From Cryptosporidium bovis (taxonomy: Eukaryota; Apicomplexa; Conoidasida; Eucoccidiorida; Cryptosporidiidae): 64,000 nt of DNA. The notes below the pieces were generated by a model. It was not told the DNA's origin. It did no database searches and worked only from the letters and a program-made list of their open reading frames with translations. The translations under genes were made by a program, and so were the position numbers. How positions within the stretch are numbered: the stretch's first letter is position 1; each line of letters opens with the position of its first letter. Of this stretch, positions 1 to 10,829 are shown piece after piece. The stretch covers positions 372,001 to 436,000 of the forward strand of contig VHIT02000012.1 of the NCBI GenBank assembly GCA_009768925.2. Direction: 5' to 3'.

Positions 1-3000
1 TATACCCGAATCATTTGTTTGAAGTAAAATATCAAGTACTAGTGTACTCGAACGTAGGTAAATATGTTCATCCGACAATGAAGACAACGTTGAAATAGGA
101 ATAAAATGTTCATTGTTCATCTGAAATTGGTGCGTACCCTGTGTATTATTTACATTTACTGGATGTGACACATGCAACTTTGGTGAAAGAGAGTCTTTTG
201 ATGGGTTCAAAAAATTTATTAGTGATCCATTCGAATGAATCTTAGTCAATGAAGCAACTTTCACACACAGTCTCTCATTTAATTCCACAATGTCAGGGTA
301 TCTTTGCTCAGTGTTGTTCAATATATCTGTAAGGTACCTAAATGACTCTAGAAGAAGAACCTTATCCCTACCAATGTAAGAAATTGCCTTTGAATAAGTA
401 GGGTTCACTGTGCATATAATATTGACAAAATTCCTGAGTTTATTCCCAGGAAGACTTTTATTTGATTTCCTTAAAACTGAATCTTTCCCAGAGTCAACCA
501 TATCAATTGTTGTCCATTCACTCTTTTTCCCTTCGGAGTGATTTATTATAACGTTTTCTATATATTCCTCATTATTACTTGTAAGTCCAGGCCCATAATT
601 GATATATCTTCGAGGATGAATACACTTGTTGAATATTTCATTGATTCCCGACTGGAATTGCCTCGAAACAACATTTCTAACTAAAAGGTAAACAAAATGT
701 TGTAATTCACTATCTTTTATTGCCATTATTTCGTCAAATAAAGATGAAATTATCCTTGATGAAAACGACTCACTCTCTAAGATATGTTTGTTAATTGTAA
801 AAAATACTCTTACAGTTTCGACACTTGAATATGCCGTAACCCTATCCACATCGTGAAAAGACGGCAAAATATGTTGGCATAAAGGACGTAAGCAAAATGC
901 TGGTATATTATTTGCAAGAGTAAAGAGTAAATTCAAATACGTATGTGGTAGAATCATTGACTGGACATCAGAAAAACTTCTATCTCTGTCACCAGACAAT
1001 CTATCTTCGTGAATTCCATCACCTAATCCACCAGCACCACCTCTTAAAACTGCTCTTAACTGTTCATTATTTGCAGACTTGAGTGTCAAAACCATCTCAT
1101 CCTCAAATTCTAGAGCTCTAATTTTAGAGGCATCAATGCATTGTGTCCATACACATCTTTTCATACACTCTTTGATACACTCGAATGCAATTAACCTTAC
1201 ATATATACACGAGTCGCATGTTCTCCCCAAAATAAGTGCAACGCAGTGCATCCATGATATCCAAGTTCCCTTTGGAGGCAAAACATAATCAGAATTGTTC
1301 TGACCAACTCCATTACTACCTTTAAAATTCACCTGATTATTCTGCAATATTTCAACAAGTGGAGCCTCACAAACTAGACAATATGTTATGTGTATACACA
1401 AACATCTCAATACAGGAGAGCTTGCTGTTGCTCCTAATCCCAACAACCCCTCAAGCAAGTGGGATAACCCAACCCAAGAAGGCATGTGAGACTTATATAT
1501 ATTTAGGTACAATCGATCAAGTGAGTCTAGTATTTTAAATGCGGACACCTCACTAGGATTCGTCGGATTTAACGTGTCTTCAATAATATTCATTATCTCC
1601 TTTAACTTGAAACCACCATCTACTATTCCGAGTGATTCAGGTGGCAAATTATAACCAAAGCAATTCTTCGTGTAGATGCTAAATAAGAAATCCTCATTAA
1701 TGCATCTGAATTTAATCCTGGAAGAAACAGAAACTAGAATAGTCAAACATGAATTTATTACCAGTGGAATATGTTGCGGGACTAATGGACTTGGAAATGA
1801 AATAAGTGAGATTGAAGTCTCAAGAGCATATAATAAGAGATTGTTGAAAGTTACCGGATTTGCAGAATTGGTTGAATTGTTACTAACGCCTGAATTATTC
1901 ACGTTGTTTGTATTGGTTATGTTACTAACCCCCACGTTGCTACAACTATTTGGACCTAACACAAATGAATTTGTATTGTTACTAGCTGTAGAAAATGAAT
2001 TGATTGCAACAGAGTTAATAGGTATTGCCTGATTTGCTATACATTGGGTTACCGAGTGAGAAACAAATGAGGAGGGTTGATTTTTGTTATTTTGCCCACT
2101 ACTCTGAATCTTTGTTGAATTTAATACTCTCATATTTCCTTGATTTAATTCGCCTGTTTTAGTTTCCTTTGAAACAATAGACTCTTTTGTTTCATCAATT
2201 GAATCTGAATTATTATGCTGTTTAAAATTACTATGGGGGACAGTATCGCTAAAAACTTCGTTAACGGTGTCAAATCTATTCTTCATTGAATTTGATGCAA
2301 ACTTGTTTGATTTCATCGAACCACTTCTACTCGAAAATTGGTCTAGAACACTATTCCTGGACTCAATTTTAATGTTATATTCTTCACCATTAATTTTATT
2401 AATATCTAATATACCATTGTTGGCCTTCATATATACAATGTTAGAAATTACGTCCTTCGGTGAAATAGTCGAAAATTCATCACTCTTCAGCATTTTTAAG
2501 AAGTTCTCTGATAAAAGGACGTCAGAGGTGTTGTCTGAAGTCATCAATGGATTTTCACTTAGCACTGAAAGCACTGCAAGTGTTAAATTGAAAGGCCCAA
2601 ATAACAAATTACCTTCTTCAACGTAGCTACAACCATAGTTTCGATTTATTCCCATTGAAGAATGACATTTAGACTGAGTTTCATCGCTACTTGTGTTACT
2701 ACCTGAATCTGAATCGTTTACGGTAAGGAGATCCAAATTACTAATCGAAATATCTCTATATCTAACCATGCTCCTAATATAAGGCCCTGAAGGATCAGTG
2801 TGAATTCTTTGTGAAGAAATTGAACCTGAAGTATTGTAAGGCATTCCCGAAGCCGCTTTTAACAGCAAAGTTGAGTCAAGTGGGACAGGTGGAAGCTCAA
2901 TTGTTTCAGAGAATACAATAATAGTCAAAATGTATGGAAATATTGTGTCTCTGAAAGAATTAAAAAGTTCAACTGAGGCGTCTTTCAAGTTAAAGTTCTC

Positions 3001-6000
3001 TCCAAACATTTTAAATCCGTCCCCAGAATTATACTTGCTCATAACTGAGTTAATTCTTGATGAGAGAGTTATTTCGTTATTTTCTACGAGTGAAAATGCA
3101 CTGAATGCCACCTGTACTGCTCTAAGCGTTGAGCAATGAAGTGGTTGTTCTTTCTCCTCCTTAATAGCCGACTCCAAGACAGCAAGTATTTTCTTTACTG
3201 TATCAATAGAAGAATTGAAAACCGAAATATTGGTTTCACCCATTGCATGTCCAAGAGATAATATCAAAGCCGAACGTAACTGCTCTGCTTGAAGCACTGC
3301 CAACGACTTTCCAAAAAAACTAAATGCTCCTGATCTTTTATTGGCTGAATCAGATTTTATTAGTTCAAGAAGATACTCCGAAATTAAAACAAAATGATTA
3401 CCACTGCCGGCATATCCAAGGCCTCTCCCACAACTCGTCTGCAAAGTAAAAGTAGCCAACCCTATTGCATGAAAAAAGTGCTGAATGTCAGAAATTTGTT
3501 TTGATAAATCTTTTAAAAATGATACATCATTGGAATTTGATACGTCCCTCCTAAAATCATCACCGACTTTAACCAAGGAACTATTAATATTACTTCCTGA
3601 CGAAACACTACCCGTAACGTTTGAGTCACTATATGTTGCCAAGTCAGGTATGAGTACTCCATCCAGGACATTTAAAATAAATTTTCCAATCATCACTTTG
3701 GAATCAGATGCTTCCACGCACTCTGAACAAGATTCATTCTTATCTATTTCTCTCAATAACAATCCTAACAAAGAGTACATTCCAGCTCTTTGAAATTCTG
3801 TTGGAGTATCAGAATGTTTTTGAATTTTATCAGATCTAATATCCTTGCATGCAGAAAAAATTGCAGTAAGTACTCCCATCAAATTCATAGAAATAACTCT
3901 AAACTTCGGTAATCCTTCCTTACCACCTCTAAAACTATTTATTTCATTATCAAAAATCGTCTCCGAAGTATAGTCTGACATTCCGGAAAGTATTAGCGAG
4001 ATGCATTCGTCAATGAGTGTAAACCAAAGATTAATATCAATGTTAAATGACAAATAATTATCATAGCATTTAATACAAGCATGTTGCGTTGACTTCATCG
4101 ATAAATTGCTTGATTCGTTTCTATTTAAATGATAACCCTCAACTTTACTTGGAATTATTACCGACTCAGCTACCTCAATTACATTTTGGAGTCTTTGAGA
4201 AGGTAAACACGACCAGGTACAATGAGAAGGCATTATCATTGGGGCAATCCACTTTAAACATCTAAGAGACCAATATGCCAAAACCCCATTATAAACATAT
4301 GGATCATGAGCATACATACAAAGCCAAACGAAAATTTTATAGGGATCACTTACACTCAAGTATTGTGTACCTTTATGCTTGAATGCGCTAAAAAACATGT
4401 CAGGAGTAGATCTTTGATATAAATTGTTGCAAGATTTACACAAAGACTCGCAAACTATTGGCATTGCTGATCCAAGTTTTAAATGATTAACTGCATCTAT
4501 TAGTAACGGCCATAAAAGATCCGGAACCAAAGAAGTCAGCTCTTCAGATAGTATGTACTGAGCATTATTTCTCAAATCCCATAAACTTGGAGGATATATC
4601 ACTGGCATTTGAGCTCCTTCACTAGTTTGTGTATTTTTTATGTGTTCATTTCTATGTCTTTGAATATGTCTCACGTGTTCACTTTTTGCCTTTGATTCTG
4701 GAACTGCCAATAATCTAAGAAAATAGGTGAGCATTTCCGCCGAAGAAGGGGATGGGGATACCCAAGTAAATTTGTTACATGAAGGCCTCTCAATACCCTC
4801 ATTTTTGTTATTTAATTCAAATTGTTCATAAGATCCTATATGTAGAAACCTGTATTTTGCAAGTTCACATATTATATCTGAAAGAATGAATGCAATGCAA
4901 TAGTCTAACCCTTGTTCCAAAGTTGTTCTTGCAAGTCTATATAATAAACTTCCTAGAGCAGTGTTCGAACACTCAGATATTGAAATAACCCTACCATTAT
5001 CTTTGCTAACCTTTTCAAATGGGAGATCGATAATAATGTGCCTAAATATAAACATTGAAGACAATCTATTTGCAGATTTTATATCAATATTCTCAAATAA
5101 AAATCTCAAAGCCGCCTCCCTAGTCAGATCTTGTTTAATCAATGATTTCCAACAAAGAATAAGCTCATAATGTGTTGTTATGATATCGTGTACTGCGGAG
5201 TGATTCCAACAACGACATAAATAGCCATTTTCTGACTCAAATAACTCTTTTTCAATGACTATTTCTTCATTGGTACTTAAATGTGCTATATATCCAGGTA
5301 ATATTGCAGGTGCATACAATCGATGGAATATTGCACAATAATGAATTAAAACATTGAATAATGAACTATTGCTGTTTTGATCTTCAAAGATCCCGCAACA
5401 AACTGTGTGACATCTGTCCAAAAATAATTTGAATCCGGATAAGATAGAATAATGAAGCGACAAGGCTATTGTTTCAGATTTGCTTGTAAGTAGAGGTGAT
5501 GTTGCAGAAGCCGCTATAGAGTGGTATTGCCTCCACCTTAATGTATATATATTATTCGGAAGTAAATCATCAAACTTAGTCCCATTATCTCTACAAGTCT
5601 CAGAGAAAGTAGTAAGTAATGTCGGAAAGTACTTATTTTTCTTACTTAATAGAGAGTTTAATATTTGTAAATATACAGAAAGCAATTTCGGAGCATGTTG
5701 AGTCAGCTGTTCATTGTCTATAACCTGTGCCAAGTGTCCCAGGGTCTCTAGAGTTGGAAATGATAGGTAAAACACCTCCTTATCTTTCTGTATTGTTGGG
5801 ACCCAATCATTTAAAAGAGCATCAAATGCAGTTCCTACCAACCCAGCAAATGATTTTCTTTCGATGTAATTAGACCTAAGAGCATCTGCCACACACGCAA
5901 GGCAGCGAACCAACTCAACTCGCGAAATGCTACTTGTTAGTAAGTTTTTTGAGGTAGAGTCATTTTTTGCAACTTTGTGTAGCAATGAAAGTAATTCAAC

Positions 6001-6609
6001 AATAATATCATGGCCTTTCTTACTAACTATTTCTGGGAATATCTTTGATATTGCAGAAATAGCTACCAAAACAGAAGAAATACCACCCGTACCATTTATT
6101 TTTGTGTCTTGTATTGCTGCGAGCAAAGTCTCCACCAGTTTTTCTGGAATCAAAAAAACCAGACTAACTAGTACCTGCAGCAATGCAACCCTCCTTGGAT
6201 CAGTCTGCTTTAAGCAAACATATTCATTTATTATAAACTTGGAAAGATTGTCAAAGAACTCCATGTCGTCCTGGGAAATTCCATTAATTGTGAAATTCGT
6301 AGCGTTCACAATTTCAAATTTGTTTACTATTTCACCATCTTCATTTTTTGTCAGAACAACATCATCAAAAATTGCGTAGCTTGATATTATGAGCGACAGT
6401 AATCTTAACAAGCTAAGTTGGTGATTTACCGATATGTGACTCACTTGCAAAAATGATATTATTGCATTTGAGACCAGACCCACACAATTCGAAGAGGTTT
6501 TGTTGCTTTTTGCAAAATCTACTACAGTAGAATATACGGATGCTTCAGTTGCCAAGTCACAATTGTCTAATGAATCAAGCAAGCAAAACAAGATTTCTGC
6601 TGAATCCAT
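1..6609 (-). CDS. MROH1-like giant HEAT-repeat protein, 3' end beyond the window
   Basis: The minus frame is open from an ATG at 6609 to the window edge as far as I checked it, giving at least 2203 residues; the C-terminus lies outside. The protein is mostly amphipathic helices of HEAT type. Segments match my knowledge of maestro heat-like family member 1: the N-terminal LLDSLDN region, FDALLNDW near residue 261 followed by a LETLGHLAQ helix and PKLLSVYL, and SALILSLGHAMGE near residue 1118 (MROH1 has SALILCYGHVA). In other organisms MROH1 acts on late endosomes and lysosomes; here the role is inferred. Residues about 1540-1583 are an Asn/Ser-rich insertion. It is longer than the roughly 1640-residue animal protein. 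The start at 6609 is preferred because the next residues align with the family N-terminus. Family confidence is moderate to good. Confidence 0.75.
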   Translation of the reverse strand, partial: MDSAEILFCLLDSLDNCDLATEASVYSTVVDFAKSNKTSSNCVGLVSNAIISFLQVSHISVNHQLSLLRLLSLIISSYAIFDDVVLTKNEDGEIVNKFEIVNATNFTINGISQDDMEFFDNLSKFIINEYVCLKQTDPRRVALLQVLVSLVFLIPEKLVETLLAAIQDTKINGTGGISSVLVAISAISKIFPEIVSKKGHDIIVELLSLLHKVAKNDSTSKNLLTSSISRVELVRCLACVADALRSNYIERKSFAGLVGTAFDALLNDWVPTIQKDKEVFYLSFPTLETLGHLAQVIDNEQLTQHAPKLLSVYLQILNSLLSKKNKYFPTLLTTFSETCRDNGTKFDDLLPNNIYTLRWRQYHSIAASATSPLLTSKSETIALSLHYSILSGFKLFLDRCHTVCCGIFEDQNSNSSLFNVLIHYCAIFHRLYAPAILPGYIAHLSTNEEIVIEKELFESENGYLCRCWNHSAVHDIITTHYELILCWKSLIKQDLTREAALRFLFENIDIKSANRLSSMFIFRHIIIDLPFEKVSKDNGRVISISECSNTALGSLLYRLARTTLEQGLDYCIAFILSDIICELAKYRFLHIGSYEQFELNNKNEGIERPSCNKFTWVSPSPSSAEMLTYFLRLLAVPESKAKSEHVRHIQRHRNEHIKNTQTSEGAQMPVIYPPSLWDLRNNAQYILSEELTSLVPDLLWPLLIDAVNHLKLGSAMPIVCESLCKSCNNLYQRSTPDMFFSAFKHKGTQYLSVSDPYKIFVWLCMYAHDPYVYNGVLAYWSLRCLKWIAPMIMPSHCTWSCLPSQRLQNVIEVAESVIIPSKVEGYHLNRNESSNLSMKSTQHACIKCYDNYLSFNIDINLWFTLIDECISLILSGMSDYTSETIFDNEINSFRGGKEGLPKFRVISMNLMGVLTAIFSACKDIRSDKIQKHSDTPTEFQRAGMYSLLGLLLREIDKNESCSECVEASDSKVMIGKFILNVLDGVLIPDLATYSDSNVTGSVSSGSNINSSLVKVGDDFRRDVSNSNDVSFLKDLSKQISDIQHFFHAIGLATFTLQTSCGRGLGYAGSGNHFVLISEYLLELIKSDSANKRSGAFSFFGKSLAVLQAEQLRSALILSLGHAMGETNISVFNSSIDTVKKILAVLESAIKEEKEQPLHCSTLRAVQVAFSAFSLVENNEITLSSRINSVMSKYNSGDGFKMFGENFNLKDASVELFNSFRDTIFPYILTIIVFSETIELPPVPLDSTLLLKAASGMPYNTSGSISSQRIHTDPSGPYIRSMVRYRDISISNLDLLTVNDSDSGSNTSSDETQSKCHSSMGINRNYGCSYVEEGNLLFGPFNLTLAVLSVLSENPLMTSDNTSDVLLSENFLKMLKSDEFSTISPKDVISNIVYMKANNGILDINKINGEEYNIKIESRNSVLDQFSSRSGSMKSNKFASNSMKNRFDTVNEVFSDTVPHSNFKQHNNSDSIDETKESIVSKETKTGELNQGNMRVLNSTKIQSSGQNNKNQPSSFVSHSVTQCIANQAIPINSVAINSFSTASNNTNSFVLGPNSCSNVGVSNITNTNNVNNSGVSNNSTNSANPVTFNNLLLYALETSISLISFPSPLVPQHIPLVINSCLTILVSVSSRIKFRCINEDFLFSIYTKNCFGYNLPPESLGIVDGGFKLKEIMNIIEDTLNPTNPSEVSAFKILDSLDRLYLNIYKSHMPSWVGLSHLLEGLLGLGATASSPVLRCLCIHITYCLVCEAPLVEILQNNQVNFKGSNGVGQNNSDYVLPPKGTWISWMHCVALILGRTCDSCIYVRLIAFECIKECMKRCVWTQCIDASKIRALEFEDEMVLTLKSANNEQLRAVLRGGAGGLGDGIHEDRLSGDRDRSFSDVQSMILPHTYLNLLFTLANNIPAFCLRPLCQHILPSFHDVDRVTAYSSVETVRVFFTINKHILESESFSSRIISSLFDEIMAIKDSELQHFVYLLVRNVVSRQFQSGINEIFNKCIHPRRYINYGPGLTSNNEEYIENVIINHSEGKKSEWTTIDMVDSGKDSVLRKSNKSLPGNKLRNFVNIICTVNPTYSKAISYIGRDKVLLLESFRYLTDILNNTEQRYPDIVELNERLCVKVASLTKIHSNGSLINFLNPSKDSLSPKLHVSHPVNVNNTQGTHQFQMNNEHFIPISTLSSLSDEHIYLRSSTLVLDILLQTNDSGI

Positions 6610-7257
6610 TCCTGATCATTTGGAAATTATTAATCCACCTTTGTTTAGTAATTGCTGAGGAGCTTCTTATTTATCAATTTAATAATATATACTTATTTTT
6701 ACGTTCGAACAGGATGAGAAATGTATTTTCACAAACAGTATCACAACCCATATTCTTTGATAACATTCATTTGTATGTCGCTACTGAGTTTACCCCTCAT
6801 TTCCCCTCAAAGGACAAGAATTAATAATTGGCACCGCCAATCTTCCGATTAGGAAAAAGACCTTAGGTTGCATGCGAATTCTTCAAATTATTTGTTTTAC
6901 CAATATTTGAACTAGTTATCAAAACTTACTTGCTTCTCGCAACTTGGATATTTTTTTTGTTGGGAACGCAATTTGTTTACAGTAACTTATTTATTCTTTC
7001 TTATTCAAAATGACCACGAGTTTTTCTTTGAAACTAGAAAAGTAATTTCTATAATAACTGTTGTCACACTAAAATTTAAATTTCTTTAATTACTAATGTT
7101 AATAACTAATTGTTCGTATTTTTTTTCTCTGGACCATAAAGTCAAAGAAAAAAACTTATTTGAGATGCAGAATTTTACCGCCTTAAGATAAATATATTTG
7201 CATTATATTTTTGGTACTTTACCAAAAAGATCTTTAGTTAGAAAACAATATTGTAAA
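6610..7257. other. Intergenic region between divergent genes
   Basis: This 648-nt A+T-rich stretch separates the MROH1-like gene (minus) from the next plus-strand gene and must hold both promoters. It contains an inverted repeat TTGGC-acc-GCCAA at 6828-6840 and a TGCATGC at 6869-6875. I see no convincing gene. Confidence 0.6.
6828..6840. promoter_or_regulatory. TTGGC...GCCAA inverted repeat
   Basis: A 5-bp inverted repeat with a 3-nt centre lies 219 nt upstream of the MROH1-like start. One arm reads TTGGCGG on the minus strand, the same core as the TTTGGCGC/TTTGGCGG sites in other promoters of this window. Regulatory role is inferred. Confidence 0.3.
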
Positions 7258-8490
7258 ATGAATTGCCTCAGCTCAATAGAAATTGCTCTTAATGATAGTC
7301 TATTTTATTCTTTTAGGTCATTTTCTGGGTTATGTGACGCAACTATTCCAAAAGAACTTCAAGAAAATATTGAAGAATCTTTTCATAATAGAGGGGGCGA
7401 AGCTCCGTTCAACATTGAACTTCTAAAAGAAAAATTTATCCAGAGACTAGAATCAAATGTATTTGAATTTGAACTTAAAAGTCTTTCAGAAGGACTTAAT
7501 AATCAATTCTCTAGCGTACATATATTAAATAATGAACCAATTCAGTTACTTTCATTTTTTGACAATGTTATAATCAAAAGAAATCCCGAAAAGGATCAAG
7601 TAATACTGATGAATAACTCTTACCTAGAAAACTATTCCTCTGATAACTTACATTTAAATGAAAATTTGCCACTCGATTCCTCTATTACTGGATTCTTGAT
7701 TTATATAGATCTAACTGATAATATAATGGAAAAATATCTTATTAATTACAAAAGGATAAAAACTGACTTCATCATTGATTTCAAATTTTTAAACAGTGAT
7801 AGCAAAATTCGAAATTACCTTACTTACATTAAACTTCTGTTAAGAGTTGGTTTTATTAGTTCTGTTTCCATATTAAGGCTATTTGGAAAAAGAATCCCAG
7901 TTTATTTGTTTGATGGGGATAAATTATTGATAAAGGTAGAACCAACGTTCGACAACACTTTTGGCTACTGCTATATTTCCTATTGTTCAATTAAAAACAA
8001 AATAAAAATTCAAGATCAAGAATTATATGAACTGAATTATGAACAATTTTCTTGGTACAATAAGTGGTGTTCTAGACTAAAACGGTTGTATATTCTACCA
8101 GCACTTCAAAAAAATTCAATTACTAGCTTCAGAAAACAAAGAACAGAAATGCCTGAAGTGGAAAATGAAACAGATGAATTGCAATATTGTTCTAAGAAGG
8201 CTACCGTAAATAATGTAAACAAAACGAAAGAGTCTATTTTCCACTCATATATTCAAGAAAGTACGTCTAATTTAGAGAGAGCTAATACTTTTTACGAGAT
8301 CGAGAAAAAATATGACAACTCCCTAGAGTTGAATACAGACGACGCAATTTCAGAAATGTTTCAAAAGTCGTTCAATAAACAGAAAAGAATAAAGAATAAC
8401 CACCCAGATGAAAATTCTGACCTTGAGAGTTCTGAAGACTTTGTTAAGAGGCTGATACAGCAGCAAACAATGCAACTATTTAGTTGTTAA
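7258..8490 (+). CDS. Conserved-looking hypothetical protein, 410 aa
   Basis: I do not recognise this protein. The first ATG in frame is at 7258; an extension to 7198 would need a TTG start, so I use 7258. Residues 1-290 look folded, alternating beta-like and helical stretches (for example GFLIYIDL, FIIDFKFL, RIPVYLFDGDKLLIKV). From about residue 300 to the end it is charged and probably disordered, ending with a short helix rich in Gln. No signal peptide or membrane helix is seen. It lies between the MROH1-like gene (divergent) and the GMC oxidoreductase (same strand, 248 nt downstream). No function is assigned. Confidence 0.7.
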   Translation: MNCLSSIEIALNDSLFYSFRSFSGLCDATIPKELQENIEESFHNRGGEAPFNIELLKEKFIQRLESNVFEFELKSLSEGLNNQFSSVHILNNEPIQLLSFFDNVIIKRNPEKDQVILMNNSYLENYSSDNLHLNENLPLDSSITGFLIYIDLTDNIMEKYLINYKRIKTDFIIDFKFLNSDSKIRNYLTYIKLLLRVGFISSVSILRLFGKRIPVYLFDGDKLLIKVEPTFDNTFGYCYISYCSIKNKIKIQDQELYELNYEQFSWYNKWCSRLKRLYILPALQKNSITSFRKQRTEMPEVENETDELQYCSKKATVNNVNKTKESIFHSYIQESTSNLERANTFYEIEKKYDNSLELNTDDAISEMFQKSFNKQKRIKNNHPDENSDLESSEDFVKRLIQQQTMQLFSC

Positions 8491-8738
8491 TATGAGTTAT
8501 AAATACTACTATATCTTTTGAATTATACTTTACTTTATTTCTTTTTTTTGCAGAACAACTTATTTTTAATAATGTTAATAAAATTTACACTTTATAATAA
8601 ATTAAGTTTAAAAATATAATTTTTTTTTCTAAAAGCTCGGATAAAGGTGCAATAAATTAAGTTTTTTTTTTAGGTGTAAAAAAAACGACCAAACATATGT
8701 TTCAATTATCAGATATTTAAGTGAACGAGCAAAAAGGT

Positions 8739-10829
8739 ATGAATATAATACTTAAAGCTTTCTACTTTGTTTTTTTTTTTGTAAGCACAACTTATGTTAG
8801 TTGTAGGCTATATTATAAAAACAGTATACTTGTCACCGATGAGAATTATGATGTTATTATAATAGGTGCAGGAGCATCCGGTTGCTCCATGGCAAATGTT
8901 TATGCAAAGAACGGAAAAAAAGTACTTCTATTAGAAAGAGGTGGTTCACGTAAAGACCATCCAAAAACACTGTTAACTAAAGGTGTTCCCGGAATTATAG
9001 CGGATGAGTCGGTGAGTGAAGCTATTACGACTTCCAATGGAACTCTAATGAATGTTGCAAATATAATAGGTGGTGGAACAAGTATAAACGGTGGATTCTA
9101 CGTTGAACCTTCTACAGAATTTATGAAAAATACGGTAGAAAGTGGTGGTGCTAACTTTGATGAAAATACATATATTAATGCAAAAGATATTATTCGTAAT
9201 TCTGGGATACTTAACACAGATAATAGATTAGTTGATGGCACATTTCCAAGTGGAATATTTAATGCAATAAAAAGTATTAATGAATATTCTAATAATACAA
9301 GTACTAAACCAATATACTATCCCCAAGGTAATGATACTTTTGTAACTGTCTCTCAGTTTAATGAAACAATAAGATCAGCTGCTGATATCCTACTCTCGCA
9401 TGAGAATATAGAAATATATCCACATGCAGTAGTGGAATCGATTCAATTTGACTCATCCGAAGATAACCACGATCCCTTTAGTCTTGAAAAAAAAGTTAAA
9501 GCAAAGTGTATATTGGGTAGGATGAGATCTGAGGAAGATGGATATATTAGCGTTAACTCTGGAATGACACAAAGAACTATTTATAACAATAACGGACCTC
9601 CCTTTAAGATATGTTTAAACAAATCAAATTCCTTTATAGTTTTGGCTGCGGGAGCTATATATAGTCCAACAATATTAATGAAAAGTGGGATTGGCCCTGT
9701 AGATATTTTAAATAAACATGGGATTCAACCAGTTAAAATATTGGAGCAGGTGGGAAAAAATTATCATGACCATTTGCAATTTGGTTTATTTGGGATACTA
9801 AAAGAAAAACAACCTATTTCTATTCAAAAAGTTTATGGTTATAGTAATTGCTCGAAGTACTATCCAGACCCTCCAAATATTTACGATGAATTAAGTTTGT
9901 TCCACTACAAAGACCAGGAAAATAGCAAAAGAAATTCCACTATAGCTCAAACATCATTAAACTTGTTACTTGAGCCAATTTTAACGAATCCTGGATCTCC
10001 GTTGTTCGTTCCGCCAGAATCAACTGCCCCAAGTAATATTACAGGGAAGTGCTATTCAACTATTTTGAATGAGGTTTCAGGAGAACTGTGGATTCCTTTT
10101 GCCATTTCTCAAATAATCTACAGGAAATCAAAGTTAATAATGAACCCACTACTCACATATCTATCTCTAACACTAAGAACAAAAATTCTGCAAGCGTTAG
10201 AGAACGACAGTACAAGATTGACAGACGATGGTTTCAACAAAATGCTCCAACCAATGAATGATTGCCTTGAAAATGGTTCTGCTGCAATCTCATTTATTAC
10301 TATCCCGAAGAGTAGAGGTTCGATCACACTAGATAAAATGGGTTTGCCCGAAATAAACAGTTCAGATTTTTCAGACATAAGGGATGTTGAAGCAGCTATT
10401 GTTGCAATGAAACAATTAATTCAGGTAACAACATCTCAGTATGTCTCACCCATGTTGGAAACTGAGTTAAATTCGTGCATTATGTCTATTAGAAGTATTT
10501 GGGATTCTTTTAACCTATTTGGTGGCGTAGAAGAAAGTAATTTAATAAGCTTTTCGACGAGAGAGGAAGAAGTCCCCGCACTGATTCCACCATTACCTAA
10601 AGTTATCAATGATAAAACGGTCTTCGATTTAGTAAAGGAATCGTACTCAACAATTTGGCATCCAACAGGTACCTGTGCACTTGGATCTGTAGTAGATCAT
10701 GATTTTAATGTAAGAGGAACAGATAACCTCAAAATAGGAGATGCTTCGATATTTCCTGTTGTTTCAGACGTAAGCCCACTTGGTTCTGTTTTATTACTTG
10801 CCACTTATATCGCATTAAAGACATCTTGA
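8739..10829 (+). CDS. Secreted GMC-family FAD oxidoreductase
   Basis: A 696-residue glucose-methanol-choline oxidoreductase. The ATG at 8739 gives a hydrophobic signal peptide (residues 1-22, VFFFVS core). The FAD dinucleotide-binding motif YDVIIIGAGASG is at 37-48, followed by KVLLLERGG. GGGTSINGGFY is the family flavin loop, and LAAGAIYSPTILMKSGIGP matches GMC signature 2. The C-terminal STIWHPTG carries His641, the usual catalytic base. The partner position, normally Asn or His in an NP motif, reads VSPLG with Ser679. The closest look is to the plant HOTHEAD/mandelonitrile lyase branch. Probably secreted or in the ER lumen; substrate unknown. A GTG at 8721 would extend it, but the ATG is more plausible. 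Confidence 0.9.
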   Translation: MNIILKAFYFVFFFVSTTYVSCRLYYKNSILVTDENYDVIIIGAGASGCSMANVYAKNGKKVLLLERGGSRKDHPKTLLTKGVPGIIADESVSEAITTSNGTLMNVANIIGGGTSINGGFYVEPSTEFMKNTVESGGANFDENTYINAKDIIRNSGILNTDNRLVDGTFPSGIFNAIKSINEYSNNTSTKPIYYPQGNDTFVTVSQFNETIRSAADILLSHENIEIYPHAVVESIQFDSSEDNHDPFSLEKKVKAKCILGRMRSEEDGYISVNSGMTQRTIYNNNGPPFKICLNKSNSFIVLAAGAIYSPTILMKSGIGPVDILNKHGIQPVKILEQVGKNYHDHLQFGLFGILKEKQPISIQKVYGYSNCSKYYPDPPNIYDELSLFHYKDQENSKRNSTIAQTSLNLLLEPILTNPGSPLFVPPESTAPSNITGKCYSTILNEVSGELWIPFAISQIIYRKSKLIMNPLLTYLSLTLRTKILQALENDSTRLTDDGFNKMLQPMNDCLENGSAAISFITIPKSRGSITLDKMGLPEINSSDFSDIRDVEAAIVAMKQLIQVTTSQYVSPMLETELNSCIMSIRSIWDSFNLFGGVEESNLISFSTREEEVPALIPPLPKVINDKTVFDLVKESYSTIWHPTGTCALGSVVDHDFNVRGTDNLKIGDASIFPVVSDVSPLGSVLLLATYIALKTS

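Noticed and set aside
1079..6824. Several plus-strand open frames of 69-150 codons opposite the MROH1-like gene
   Set aside because: They lie antisense to a continuous 2203-codon frame, have composition expected of reversed coding DNA and no recognisable features. The one at 6540-6824 starts inside the gene and is equally unconvincing.
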